Assembly (NCBI GenBank): GCA_963717195.1
Contig: CAVQVR010000021.1
Coordinates: 1,054,001 to 1,118,000 of the forward strand
Source: JACDAE01 sp963717195
GTDB taxonomy: Bacteria > Chloroflexota > Ktedonobacteria > Ktedonobacterales > Ktedonobacteraceae
Length of the DNA stretch: 64,000 bases
Direction of reading: 5' to 3'
Position numbers and translations under genes: made by a program. How positions within the stretch are numbered: the first letter of the stretch is position 1; each line of letters opens with the position of its first letter. The notes beneath the pieces were generated by a model. That model was not told where the DNA came from. It did not search any database and was given only the letters and a program-made list of their open reading frames with translations. Of this stretch, positions 25,143 to 34,251 are shown piece by piece.

Positions 25143-26492
25143 ATGAATAAGTATCAAAGTCGCAGCCAGTTCCGCCCACCGTTCAGTACGGAAGCATTGC
25201 GTGAAGAAGAGAGTAATATATACTTAGAAGCATCTCATGGACGAGAAAATGATGCGCCAACGAATTTTAACTACCCCCGCATAACTATACAATCTCTGCC
25301 TGGCTTGCAACCAGCACAAGAGCAAACAAGATTACATCTGCAACCAGTACAAGAGCAGACGAGAGCCCTTACTGTATTACAACCAGAACAGTGGAGAAGT
25401 TCGCTAATGCCTTTTACTTTGCTGCCAGCTTTTCCGCTTCGAGGGAACCGAAAGAAGCGGCTTGCACGAAAGAAAAAAATCATTCTGGCAACAGGGATTA
25501 TTTCCCTACTGATTGCAGTGATATGTTTTTTTTGGATGAGCATAAGGGCAGCGACTCCCGATGTTACCCTCTACCAGGTAAACGAGCAGAATGTCACACA
25601 GTATAGTGGAGGTGGTGGTATAGTCTTCCCACGCCAACAGTTTACTCTTTCTTATCCTGTACTTGAGTATGCCGTTGAGGTACTGGTGAAGGTAGGTGAG
25701 CAGGTCACTCCCAATCAGCCACTAGTAAAGCTTGATCCAACGAGACTAAATGCACAGATTGGACAGTTGTCAGATGATGTTGCAGCTGCTCAGGCTTATC
25801 TGTCCAGCGTCTCGACTGATGGCAATGCAGCCAGCATTGCTCAGGCACAGCAGCAATACACATTGGCCAGCAACAAATATAATGCACTTGTGGCTGAGTC
25901 CTCTTCTCTTTTGCTCCATAATGGCAATCTGATCTCGCCTATGAGTGGCGTTATAACTACTGTAGATGTCAATTCAGGCGAGATTTTTGTCGCTGATGCC
26001 CCACTTCTTGTTATTATGGATGAGTCGACCGTGATAGTGCATGTAAAGATACCTCTTGCCAATCTTGCGCAAATACATACAGGCCAGCAGGCAATGGTGA
26101 CCCCATCAGCACTTCCTGATCTCAATTTTCAAGGAACTATCAGTTCCATTGTGCCTCAAGCTGATCCCCAGACTGATACATTTGAGGTATGGGTGAGTAT
26201 CCCTAATCCTCATAAAACGCTTTTGCCCGGCATGAGTGCCTTTGTGCGTATTCAGGTGACAGGACGGGCTCTTGTTGTGCCACGTCTTGCTATACTCAAT
26301 CTTTCTTACGAGCCTGTTACATTTATTGTACACGCTCAATATGTATATCTACAACCTGTGCGCATCGAAGCGCTCATCGGCGATCGCATCCTCGTTAATG
26401 ATGGTCTGAAAATAGGTGACCGGGTCGTGCTGGTTGGTCAGAATACTTTGCGTAATGGTCAGCGCATTCATATTCGCTCAGTAGAGCTATAA
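25143..26492 (+). CDS. HlyD/RND-type membrane fusion (adaptor) protein
   Basis: About 449 aa. A cytoplasmic, Gln-rich N-terminus contains a short repeat (LQPAQEQTR / LQPVQEQTR). One transmembrane helix lies at about residues 119-138 after a KKRLARKKK patch. The outer part has a lipoyl-like half (LEYAVEVLVKVGEQVTPNQPLVKLDPTRLNAQI), a short helical hairpin, the second lipoyl half (ISPMSGVITTVDVNSGEIFVADAPLLVI), a beta-barrel (VHVKIPLANLAQIHTGQQAMV) and a membrane-proximal domain ending GQRIHIRS. Usual partners (RND or ABC transporters) are absent nearby, so it may act in glycan export or cell-wall linkage. ATG at 25143; GTG at 25137 also possible. Confidence 0.8.
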   Translation: MNKYQSRSQFRPPFSTEALREEESNIYLEASHGRENDAPTNFNYPRITIQSLPGLQPAQEQTRLHLQPVQEQTRALTVLQPEQWRSSLMPFTLLPAFPLRGNRKKRLARKKKIILATGIISLLIAVICFFWMSIRAATPDVTLYQVNEQNVTQYSGGGGIVFPRQQFTLSYPVLEYAVEVLVKVGEQVTPNQPLVKLDPTRLNAQIGQLSDDVAAAQAYLSSVSTDGNAASIAQAQQQYTLASNKYNALVAESSSLLLHNGNLISPMSGVITTVDVNSGEIFVADAPLLVIMDESTVIVHVKIPLANLAQIHTGQQAMVTPSALPDLNFQGTISSIVPQADPQTDTFEVWVSIPNPHKTLLPGMSAFVRIQVTGRALVVPRLAILNLSYEPVTFIVHAQYVYLQPVRIEALIGDRILVNDGLKIGDRVVLVGQNTLRNGQRIHIRSVEL

Positions 26493-26544
26493 AGTTGTTT
26501 GATGGAAAACCTGGATGGGATAGGGATAGAAGGGATGGAAATAT

Positions 26545-27909
26545 ATGCTTGCTATAAATAATGTGCTGACTCTAAATGTGCGCCGCTTCTTGTATTGGAT
26601 TGGTGCAATTAATATTCCGCTGGCTTTCACTGGTTGTTCCTTACTTTGTGCAAGTATATTGCCGTGGTTAAAAGATCCTCTTGGGGACGTTTATTGTGCC
26701 TGGCAATTACCTGTTTATGTTGGCTGGTCGTACCCGGTGGGTTTTCTAAACTATGGATTGCTTTGTCTCTGTTGTGCGCTTTATATCTTCCTCTATGCTC
26801 TTCCTGGCTGGCAATCATGGAAAAGGTATAGCAGTTTCATCTATAGTCATAAGATAATTCGCTTCGCTTCTCTCATTCCTGTACTGCTATTTCTATTTCA
26901 GTATCTTTGTGCCGATATATCAGCCGTTGCTCTTATGGCAAACCACGAGCGGCAAATGCTGCTAATACAACAGCAATTTGGCTATCAAGGAACTATCCAA
27001 CTCATTATGCTTGACCCTCTTACTCTGAGTATCTCAAATTTCTGGGAAAGGCTACAACTCCTCCTGAACTGCGTCTCCTATGGTCCCTTTTGTCTGTGTG
27101 CTATTACGTGGCTACTACCCGGTCATAGTTACCCTGAAACATCTCTGCTTTACGTAGCCAGTTCGGGCCACAAACGTAGACTGGCTGTTTCCTGCTGCGT
27201 TGTTCTGGTGGTGTTATTTGTACGTGCACCTGTTGGAATATTGTGCGAATATCTAGCGAAAGAAGAACTGGCTGCTGGTAACTATAGCCGGGCTCTGATT
27301 TTATTAAACTCCGCAAGTTTCTTTAATCCCGAGTTTGAACAGGCCGCTTACTATCATGTAGAACAGGGGCAAGCACAATACTTCCTGTCTCCTGGTCAAC
27401 TGACTACTGATAGTCGCGTATATCTTGCCGAGACCTATCGTATTCAAGGAGATTACCTTGATGCCTATCAGCAGCTCCTCGCATCCTGGCATGCACATCC
27501 AACTGTGGCATGGGTAGTCGATGAGATAGATAGCACTCTTGAAAGCTCGCTAGAAGCCAGGCGACCTTTACGAGGCATGACTACCAATCGAATAGATGCT
27601 GATGATACTGCTCTACCCTGGTTGCAAATGCTCTCAAAGGTCGATCCTTCTAACTCCTATGCTATCTACGTTACTGGCCGTATTCAGTACGATCAGCATA
27701 ACTATCAGGGATGCATTGCATACATGTCTGCATTGCTACAATCAAGTTCAAAGGATAATATTCGCTCATCAATATATACATATATGGCTTTAAGTGAGAC
27801 CGGGTTGGGTAATTATGCCACGGCGCGTCTCCTGTTGTTTAAAGCTATCTCGCTTGATCCAGGCTATCATAATAACACTGCTCGCGAGGAATTATCGGGT
27901 CTGCATTAG
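26545..27909 (+). CDS. Membrane protein with C-terminal TPR-like repeats
   Basis: 454 aa. The first ~230 residues hold four to six hydrophobic helices. The C-terminal ~210 residues contain TPR-like motifs (ELAAGNYSRALILLNSASFFNPEF, YLAETYRIQGDYLDAYQQLLASWHAHP, GRIQYDQHNYQGCIAYMSALLQ, ALSETGLGNYATARLLLFKAISLDPGY). The repeat region probably mediates protein contacts. I do not recognise a named family. It is the sixth gene of the glycan cluster and may be a scaffold for the transferases. Confidence 0.7.
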   Translation: MLAINNVLTLNVRRFLYWIGAINIPLAFTGCSLLCASILPWLKDPLGDVYCAWQLPVYVGWSYPVGFLNYGLLCLCCALYIFLYALPGWQSWKRYSSFIYSHKIIRFASLIPVLLFLFQYLCADISAVALMANHERQMLLIQQQFGYQGTIQLIMLDPLTLSISNFWERLQLLLNCVSYGPFCLCAITWLLPGHSYPETSLLYVASSGHKRRLAVSCCVVLVVLFVRAPVGILCEYLAKEELAAGNYSRALILLNSASFFNPEFEQAAYYHVEQGQAQYFLSPGQLTTDSRVYLAETYRIQGDYLDAYQQLLASWHAHPTVAWVVDEIDSTLESSLEARRPLRGMTTNRIDADDTALPWLQMLSKVDPSNSYAIYVTGRIQYDQHNYQGCIAYMSALLQSSSKDNIRSSIYTYMALSETGLGNYATARLLLFKAISLDPGYHNNTAREELSGLH

Positions 27910-27929
27910 TAGGGGAAGGGTGAAGGAAG

Positions 27930-30900
27930 ATGATGTCTATGTTGTCGCGTACCACGTGGGTTCTGTTGCTTTTTGCCTGTATAGGCGCAAGCTGGTTCTC
28001 CTATCAGTGTTTGCTTGTGCCCCATTCTGCATACTTTCCTCCTGATTGGGAGGGAGCTAAATGGATTAGAGCGGGTGATGCGCAGACTTCTGTCGCCTAT
28101 TTTCGCTATGTGACCAGTATCAATGTCTTACCAGATGCTGCCTTTGTCACGGTTGCCGCGACTCAGGTTTTCCGTCTGTATGTGAATGGAACCTTTGTGG
28201 CTTCGAATGCTGCTGACTTTTCTCAGAATAGTACTCCCACTACCTATATCTATGATGTAAATGCACTTCTACATTCTGGACCAGATGTGGTAGCGTTACG
28301 TGTTGCCAATGCTGATCAACAACAGCCATGTGTGCGCGTGAGCTTTGGCCTGGTTAGAGGAAGGACGATCTCTTACAGCGGATCAGGAGTAGGGTGGCAG
28401 GCTACGGCACAAAGTACGCTCGTTTACCCCCGTTATGCGACGAAGACAGATATGTGGATGACGACCAGCTTTCAATCTTATGTCTGGCCTCCTGCACAGA
28501 TCGCAAACAGTCTGACCTTATCGCCTGCATTGACTGTCAATCCACTGTTGTACCAATATCCTGTTGCCTCTCATTGGATGAGTGCTGGAGCGGGTCATGA
28601 CGCTTACTTTGTACGTCAAATCTCTTTTGATGCTTCTGGCGCCTGGCTACGTCTGGTGGCGAACGGAGAGGCGAGCGTCTTTATTAATGGCCATTTACTG
28701 ATGAACTGGAATGGCCAGGCTCCTGTTCTCAGGCAGAAAGTGGCGAGCTATTTGAGCGCTGGTGAAACACCTGTACACTATCGAACAGGACTTGCTCTTG
28801 GTGTCTACGATGTGACTCCCTATTTTCATTCAGGCATAAATACGCTGGCTGTACATGTTTCCGATCCGGGTGTAAGTCCAGCACAGGTAGGATTGGATAG
28901 CCTGCAAGCTGCTCTGGCGCTGGATGTTCTCATCGGTGATACAGCAGGTCATAGCACCTGGCTTTTGCCTGATGCAAGCTGGCATGTATCTCCTCATCCC
29001 GTGATTGGTTGGGAGGATGGTACGGAGATGGCCCTCAAATGGTCGCCTCCTATTCAAGTTGCCCGCCCTGGAGTAAGCAGCACATTTTATCTACCTGGGA
29101 CTTCTACCATACGTAATACCCAGATAAATCCCTTCTTGTTGATTGCTGAAATTGTCTTGTTCAGTTGTGGAGGCGTCGTTGGCCTCTGGCTATTGATCTC
29201 ATTGGGAGTACTACAGCGCTATTGTAGTTCTCCCAGAGCCGCACTTGAGATATTGAGTACTGCTTATATTCCAGCTCTTACCTGCGAAATGTTGCTGATG
29301 GTTCTCTCGCGTGAGCCATTACTCTCACAACCTTTCCCCTATACGCACCTTTGGGGGTGCATCCTCATAGCTATTGTGGCGGCTAGCTACATTTTATGTG
29401 GGCTGAGTGTACGAAATGCTCTGGTGCTGAACTCTATGGATACTTCCCGGCTCGGCGAGCAGAGCTCTTCATTTTTTAGATTATTGACACCGCTGCTTAC
29501 CAATGCACATCCGTTTTCTCGTCTGAGATTGAAACTGAGATTGAAACACAGAATCTATCCATATATCCCAGCACGCATAGTCGCACTCTTCTATCGTCAT
29601 TGGATGCTGTTCCCACTGATCTTTATCTCACTACCACTCTCTTGCTATAGTCTTTCATATGAACCCCTTTGGCAGGACGAACTATCAAGCTACTATGCGG
29701 CTCAAGGCGTACTGGCTCACGGCTTCCCCTTTTTTCCATCAGGATTTCTTTACGAGAAAGCAGAGATGTATTCATACGTACTTGCCTTATGGACCGCCTT
29801 TTTAGGCAGCTCAAATGGACGTTTTATCAGCGTTATTGAATATATTGTCAGTGTGCCGCTACTCTATTTTGTTGGCTGTTATTTCTTTCGGCGTCGCGTG
29901 GCACTGTTGGCAACTGCAATGCTGACCCTTTCTCCATCTGTGTTGTTATGGGCACGCCAGATACGTATGTATGAGCAGGCACAATTGCTAACATTGCTGG
30001 TTTTGTATCTCTTCTGCCGGGCTGTGCAGGAGCAAAGACGGCCCCGCTTTCTGTATATAGCGCTGTCTGTCCTCATTTTAGACTATCTCAGCCACGAAGA
30101 GGTATTCGTTATTTTACCTGCTTTGGTTGTCGGTGTATTAATGTTAAGTAATGATGGGACATATCGTTTTCCTTCTGTATTCTACTGGAAACAGTGGTGG
30201 TACGCCTTTTTAATAGGAAGTATATGTATTGCTGGACAGTTGTTATTAACTCATGTCACTCATCCACCTGTACTTGGTACAGATAGCAGCCAACGTCCAT
30301 TTGTACAATTCTCTACTGATAACGTCTCGTTCTACCTGAACTTGCTATTTTTCCCATCGGCAAATAAAGCAATGCCATGGATTACCTTGAATTCAGTTCT
30401 GGCTACTATCGGCTGCTTCTGGGCACGATATGACAATAATCAACATGCAAAATATTGTGCTCTGTTCCTCTGCGTATCCTTCTTTACCTTGATGCTGGTC
30501 TTTACTATGCAGGCCGATCGCTACATGTACCCGCTACTTCCTGCTTATTATCTGATGGGCGCGTATGCATTAATAAAAATATTAGATGTTGTACATGTAC
30601 TTATGGCTGCTGACGTAATCACACAACGGGATAGAAGGATAACGCGGAGAGTTTACTTCTCTCCGCAGATACGCTGGTTGCTACGATGTAACCTGGTGCT
30701 TGCCTGTATGAGTGTTTTGCTTGCTCCCATGCTACCTATCAGTAACTATAATCTTTTTGTCAGTCGTGTCGCCAATCTCTCCTATCATCGTCACTATCCG
30801 GACTACGATGCGGTTGGACGCTATATGCAGGAGCATTGGCAAAAAGGCGATGTGGTAATCTCCGTTGCTCCGGATTTTTCTATCTTTTATTATACCAGGC

Positions 30901-31166
30901 ATGTTGACTACTTTTTTTCTATTGATCGCGCATTATTTCTGTTTGAACGTGATGGCCATATCATCGATACATCTATCGGTACCCAGGCACTCCTCAACCA
31001 GGACGATTTTGGCGCTGTTCTTGCTGCACATGCACGTATCTGGATTATCTCAGATAATGCTGAGTACCAGGCGGAGGTCGCAAAACGTTTTGCGTTTCCG
31101 CCTGATTTTCATATTGTTTTTGAGGGCTATGGATCAGCAGTATATTTTCGTGGCGATGGAAATTGA
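27930..31166 (+). CDS. GT39/ArnT-like membrane glycosyltransferase fused to carbohydrate-binding-like domains
   Basis: 1078 aa. After an N-terminal transmembrane anchor (about residues 8-28) come two beta-rich modules (about 45-170 and 215-375) resembling the N-terminal domain of alpha-L-rhamnosidases. Each contains a VNG/ING ... YDV(T/N) ... HSGxNxLAV pattern. One transmembrane helix follows (about 405-430) with more hydrophobic segments up to 490. Then comes a GT-C core from about 545 (LSYEPLWQDELSSYY with the catalytic Asp-Glu pair, further helices, and RQIRMYEQAQLL) like PMT/ArnT enzymes that use polyprenyl-phosphate sugars. Likely acceptor: an extracytoplasmic glycan or protein. Last gene of the cluster. 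Confidence 0.8.
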   Translation: MMSMLSRTTWVLLLFACIGASWFSYQCLLVPHSAYFPPDWEGAKWIRAGDAQTSVAYFRYVTSINVLPDAAFVTVAATQVFRLYVNGTFVASNAADFSQNSTPTTYIYDVNALLHSGPDVVALRVANADQQQPCVRVSFGLVRGRTISYSGSGVGWQATAQSTLVYPRYATKTDMWMTTSFQSYVWPPAQIANSLTLSPALTVNPLLYQYPVASHWMSAGAGHDAYFVRQISFDASGAWLRLVANGEASVFINGHLLMNWNGQAPVLRQKVASYLSAGETPVHYRTGLALGVYDVTPYFHSGINTLAVHVSDPGVSPAQVGLDSLQAALALDVLIGDTAGHSTWLLPDASWHVSPHPVIGWEDGTEMALKWSPPIQVARPGVSSTFYLPGTSTIRNTQINPFLLIAEIVLFSCGGVVGLWLLISLGVLQRYCSSPRAALEILSTAYIPALTCEMLLMVLSREPLLSQPFPYTHLWGCILIAIVAASYILCGLSVRNALVLNSMDTSRLGEQSSSFFRLLTPLLTNAHPFSRLRLKLRLKHRIYPYIPARIVALFYRHWMLFPLIFISLPLSCYSLSYEPLWQDELSSYYAAQGVLAHGFPFFPSGFLYEKAEMYSYVLALWTAFLGSSNGRFISVIEYIVSVPLLYFVGCYFFRRRVALLATAMLTLSPSVLLWARQIRMYEQAQLLTLLVLYLFCRAVQEQRRPRFLYIALSVLILDYLSHEEVFVILPALVVGVLMLSNDGTYRFPSVFYWKQWWYAFLIGSICIAGQLLLTHVTHPPVLGTDSSQRPFVQFSTDNVSFYLNLLFFPSANKAMPWITLNSVLATIGCFWARYDNNQHAKYCALFLCVSFFTLMLVFTMQADRYMYPLLPAYYLMGAYALIKILDVVHVLMAADVITQRDRRITRRVYFSPQIRWLLRCNLVLACMSVLLAPMLPISNYNLFVSRVANLSYHRHYPDYDAVGRYMQEHWQKGDVVISVAPDFSIFYYTRHVDYFFSIDRALFLFERDGHIIDTSIGTQALLNQDDFGAVLAAHARIWIISDNAEYQAEVAKRFAFPPDFHIVFEGYGSAVYFRGDGN

Positions 31167-31214
31167 AGATCTGGCATACGGGCGTTTTTCCGTGTCCTTA
31201 TGCACTATCAACAT

Positions 31215-31910
31215 TTATACCCAGCGTCGGCGTCCCCAGATAATAACATGCATCTGGGGAAGCACCCTCACGAAATAGTCATCCCAGAAAGGATCACGTA
31301 CACGCTCTGCCAATCGCTCCAGTGCAGATGGATAATCAGATGCCGCGTTATCACCTTCCGGTTGCAGGATAATGGGCAATTTTCGCTCTGCGAACTCAGG
31401 GTAACGAATGAGCAGATGACGAAGATGTTGCTCATCCTTGTCATCACGTACCACAAATTTCCATTGTTGTTGGTCTGACCGCAGTGTTGCCAGGAAACGC
31501 TCAAGAATTGGGTAGCGTAGATAATCCTCTCCTGCGCTTGACAGCTTTGGTGAGAGGCTCCATAGATCAATTAGGGGCACCGATGCCTCAGGAAAAATAG
31601 TGGCATTTGTCTCAATAGTGAGATGATGTCCATCAGATTTGAGCAGATGGGCGAGTTCAGACAACTCTTTCTGTAACGTTGGCTCACCACCTGTCAATAC
31701 GATATGACGCGCTCGCAATTCTCTAACACGTCCAGCAACGACCTCTGGAGAAAGCGCCTCCCATGTCCCCCCATCGTGTATACTCCACGAATATTTAGTG
31801 TCACACCATGAACAACGCAGGTTACAGGCAAAGAAACGCACAAATGTCGTAGGGACTCCTGAGAGTATTCCCTCACCCTGTATTGAACGGTAAATTTCCA
31901 TTACATTCAT
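31215..31910 (-). CDS. queE: 7-carboxy-7-deazaguanine synthase QueE
   Basis: Radical SAM enzyme that converts 6-carboxytetrahydropterin to 7-carboxy-7-deazaguanine in queuosine/preQ0 synthesis. It starts MNVMEIYRSIQGEG and has the iron-sulfur motif C-x3-C-x2-C (FFACNLRCSWCD, about residues 28-39) and VLTGGEPTLQ (SAM/substrate binding). 231 aa, normal length. The ATG (31910-31908) overlaps the TGA of queD, so the two are translationally coupled. The longer open frame upstream is the queD coding region in another frame and is not part of this protein. Confidence 0.93.
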   Translation of the reverse strand: MNVMEIYRSIQGEGILSGVPTTFVRFFACNLRCSWCDTKYSWSIHDGGTWEALSPEVVAGRVRELRARHIVLTGGEPTLQKELSELAHLLKSDGHHLTIETNATIFPEASVPLIDLWSLSPKLSSAGEDYLRYPILERFLATLRSDQQQWKFVVRDDKDEQHLRHLLIRYPEFAERKLPIILQPEGDNAASDYPSALERLAERVRDPFWDDYFVRVLPQMHVIIWGRRRWV

Positions 31911-32305
31911 CAATTTTGCTCTCGTTCTGCCTGCGTAACCTCTACATAACTGCTCTGTGTTTCCCACAGACGAATGCGATAGAGGAGCGAAGCTGACAAT
32001 CCCGCAGCGAGCAGCCCGTCCCACATCCAATGCGCCAGGTTCTCAGCGGTTGTGCGTAATCCCGTAGCTTCGTTAAGATCCTGATGATCAATTCTGTCAA
32101 TAATCGAAGTACGCACAATTTTTGAGAGATCCTCAAAATCTATTACCATTCCGGAATCAGATTGATGCGGTGTATCTTTGATTGGTCCCCGCACTGTGAC
32201 TTCCAGCCGATATGAATGACCATGCAAACGCGCACATTTGCCAGCATGACCCGGTAAATGATGTGCAGCCTCAAAATGAAATGTTTTCGTTAGAATAGCG
32301 TACAT
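31910..32305 (-). CDS. queD: 6-carboxytetrahydropterin synthase QueD
   Basis: 131-aa T-fold enzyme that makes 6-carboxy-5,6,7,8-tetrahydropterin from dihydroneopterin triphosphate. Zinc-binding His residues are visible in FEAAHHLPGH and LHGHSYRLEV; the catalytic Cys lies in GKCARLHGHS; the conserved MVIDFEDLSKIV and DHQDLN segments follow. ATG at 32305. First gene of the queD-queE pair; queC and folE are not nearby. Confidence 0.93.
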   Translation of the reverse strand: MYAILTKTFHFEAAHHLPGHAGKCARLHGHSYRLEVTVRGPIKDTPHQSDSGMVIDFEDLSKIVRTSIIDRIDHQDLNEATGLRTTAENLAHWMWDGLLAAGLSASLLYRIRLWETQSSYVEVTQAEREQN

Positions 32306-32500
32306 TGTTTCCCTTATTGTTTAATCCTCTTAGTGCATTTCCACTTGACCTCTTCGGGTTTTATCGTATTTTCCTCATTGGAAGTGGCAGGAGTTCCTGT
32401 TCTTTCTCGACCCGCTTGAGAGTATTGGAATGAGGGTACTGGGATTAGTCTAACTCATAACGAACTTTGCCGCAAGTTTTAAAACTTGCTCAAAAAGGTG

Positions 32501-32529
32501 TTGACAGAGCGCTAGAACTATGTTATTAT
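32501..32529 (+). promoter_or_regulatory. Promoter of the solitary 5S rRNA gene
   Basis: TTGACA (32501-32506), 17-bp spacer, TATTAT (32524-32529), about 38 bp upstream of the mature 5S 5' end. The region 32306-32500 between queD and this promoter shows no gene. Confidence 0.8.
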
Positions 32530-32566
32530 TCACCGTGTTGAAGAAACCGCCTGTATGCGCAGGTGA

Positions 32567-32682
<116 letters not shown>

Positions 32683-32696
32683 TCACCCGCTCACAT

Positions 32697-32709
32697 AGGC
32701 GGTTTTTTT
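32697..32709 (+). terminator. 5S rRNA terminator (long-range stem)
   Basis: AGGCGGTTT (32697-32705) pairs with AAACCGCCT (32544-32552) upstream of the 5S and is followed by a T-run. The precursor thus closes on itself and probably serves both processing and termination. Confidence 0.6.
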
Positions 32710-32741
32710 GCGCTCAACGTAAGCAGCAAGGAGGCAATGGT

Positions 32742-33296
32742 ATGAAAACCTTAGAAACAGAACGCCTGTTGCTGCGCCCTTTTACTCTGGAAGATCTGGA
32801 TGGAGTATATCAAGAGATTTATTCCGATATTGAGGTAGTGCGCTACTATAGTCACAAGGGTGTATTAACGCGCGAAGCTACCCTCCAGCACTTGACTGAG
32901 CATCTGGCTTCATGGAGAGATCAGGAACTTGGACGTCATGCCGTGATCCTAAAAGAAGATAAGACATTCCTCGGCCAGGTTCATCTCAATGGCTATGTCA
33001 ATTCAATTGCCCGCTGGAACGCCGAACCATCTCCCCCTTATAATCGTGTTGAAGTAGAGCTTGCTTTCGCTTTCGGACAACGCTTCTGGGGCCAGGGATA
33101 TGCTTTTGAGGCTTGCACAGCCCTTATTCATTATGCTTTTAGCGACCTGCGCTTGCAACGACTTGTTGGCGGCTTCTTTGGCCCCAATACACGCTCACGT
33201 AACCTCCACCAGCGTCTGGGCTATCACATTGAACCAAATCTCAATCCTGATGATATTGGAAATTATGTTGCAATTTTGCGCAATTTTCTCTTGTAG
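32742..33296 (+). CDS. GNAT-family acetyltransferase (RimJ/RimL type)
   Basis: 184 aa. Begins TERLLLRPFTLEDLDGVYQ, typical of the RimJ/RimL subgroup that acetylates ribosomal-protein N-termini or small molecules. The acetyl-CoA loop is in GQRFWGQGYAFEA (about residues 108-120), followed by the C-terminal NTRSRNLHQRLGYHIE. ATG at 32742 behind AAGGAGG at 7-nt spacing; the long open frame upstream runs through the 5S rRNA gene and is not coding. Target unknown. Confidence 0.85.
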   Translation: MKTLETERLLLRPFTLEDLDGVYQEIYSDIEVVRYYSHKGVLTREATLQHLTEHLASWRDQELGRHAVILKEDKTFLGQVHLNGYVNSIARWNAEPSPPYNRVEVELAFAFGQRFWGQGYAFEACTALIHYAFSDLRLQRLVGGFFGPNTRSRNLHQRLGYHIEPNLNPDDIGNYVAILRNFLL

Positions 33297-33316
33297 AGTT
33301 AATTGCTCTAAAATTT

Positions 33317-33344
33317 GAGGGCCGATGATAATTCGTCGGCCCTC
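33317..33344. terminator. Stem-loop between convergent genes
   Basis: GAGGGCCGA / TCGGCCCTC with a 10-nt loop, between the convergent acetyltransferase and DUF4870-like genes. T-rich sequence is present on both sides but no long run; a bidirectional terminator is likely. Confidence 0.65.
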
Positions 33345-33364
33345 ATTCTGTAAACTTGGAATTG

Positions 33365-34030
33365 CTAAATTTTCACCTGGTCGGCGTATTTTTCCGCGTA
33401 ATCGCCAACAATGGGGAGCTTAAAGTATTTGCCCTGGAAACCGTTAATTACCAATACAATCCAGCCTACAACCCACACAATGCCTATAAGTGACCACCCA
33501 ACAACACTGAGAAACCCTAAAAACGGAATGTTTGCAAGGATGTTGAGTAGTATATTTAGTACAGTGAGTCCACCAAAGAAGAGAATAGATTGCATTGCAT
33601 GGAAACGTACAAAACAATTCTGCTTCTCTGTAAGAAAAATGATAAGCCCTGAAACCCAGACAAAAACATAGCTCAACCCGGCAGCAACGTTCTGCGTCAA
33701 ACCGAGAGAAGTATTAGCGAGACCGGGGGCCCCAAATGGTTGCTGATATCCTGGTTGCCCGTATTGTTGTTGTCCATAATTGCTTCCTGGTTGCTGATAG
33801 TAACCTCCGCTGCCCGGCTGTCCATAGCCGCCCGGTTGCTGAGGATCTCCTGGCTGGCCATAACCACTGGCGGGCTGCTGATAGTCTCCTTGCTGTCCAT
33901 ACTGTTGACCGCTATAAGGATCGGTTGGCTGCGGTTGTGGTTGTGGCTGTTGTGGTTGTGGTTGATAGCCACCATAACCTTGATTCGGATACTGGCCCTG
34001 TTGATTTGGATCTTGCCCCTGATAACTCAT
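33365..34030 (-). CDS. DUF4870-like membrane protein with Gln/Gly/Pro-rich N-terminus
   Basis: 221 aa. The first ~105 residues are low-complexity, built from repeated GQQYGQ/GYGQPG/YQQP units. The rest has three hydrophobic helices (about 112-132, 145-170, 178-200) with the family-like segment LSYVFVWVSGLIIFLTEKQNCFVRFHAMQSILF. Such proteins (Tic20-like fold) have no established function. ATG at 34030 behind AAAGGA. The repeat-rich N-terminus may undergo phase separation or protein binding; that is conjecture. Confidence 0.75.
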   Translation of the reverse strand: MSYQGQDPNQQGQYPNQGYGGYQPQPQQPQPQPQPTDPYSGQQYGQQGDYQQPASGYGQPGDPQQPGGYGQPGSGGYYQQPGSNYGQQQYGQPGYQQPFGAPGLANTSLGLTQNVAAGLSYVFVWVSGLIIFLTEKQNCFVRFHAMQSILFFGGLTVLNILLNILANIPFLGFLSVVGWSLIGIVWVVGWIVLVINGFQGKYFKLPIVGDYAEKYADQVKI

Positions 34031-34251
34031 GATAAAGTCCTTTCTTTATGAATAAAGAGATCAACTGACAAATGTCTACTAATAACTTTTTTAGCAAAAA
34101 CGGATGGAAAAGCCCTCTTTTTTCATATCCATAATTGCAAGGTTAATGGAATACCGCGCCGATGCATAAACAGTATACATCTAAAATCAGCAATTGTGAA
34201 TTCCCAGACGGTTCTTCTTTCTCCACTGTATAGAACGAAGCAGCCAGGCAA

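Noticed and set aside
31911..32030. N-terminal extension of QueE
   Set aside because: It lies within queD; MNVMEIYRSIQGEG at 31910 is the family start and overlaps the queD stop.
33697..34032. Several frames overlapping the DUF4870-like N-terminus
   Set aside because: They are caused by the low-complexity repeat read in other frames.
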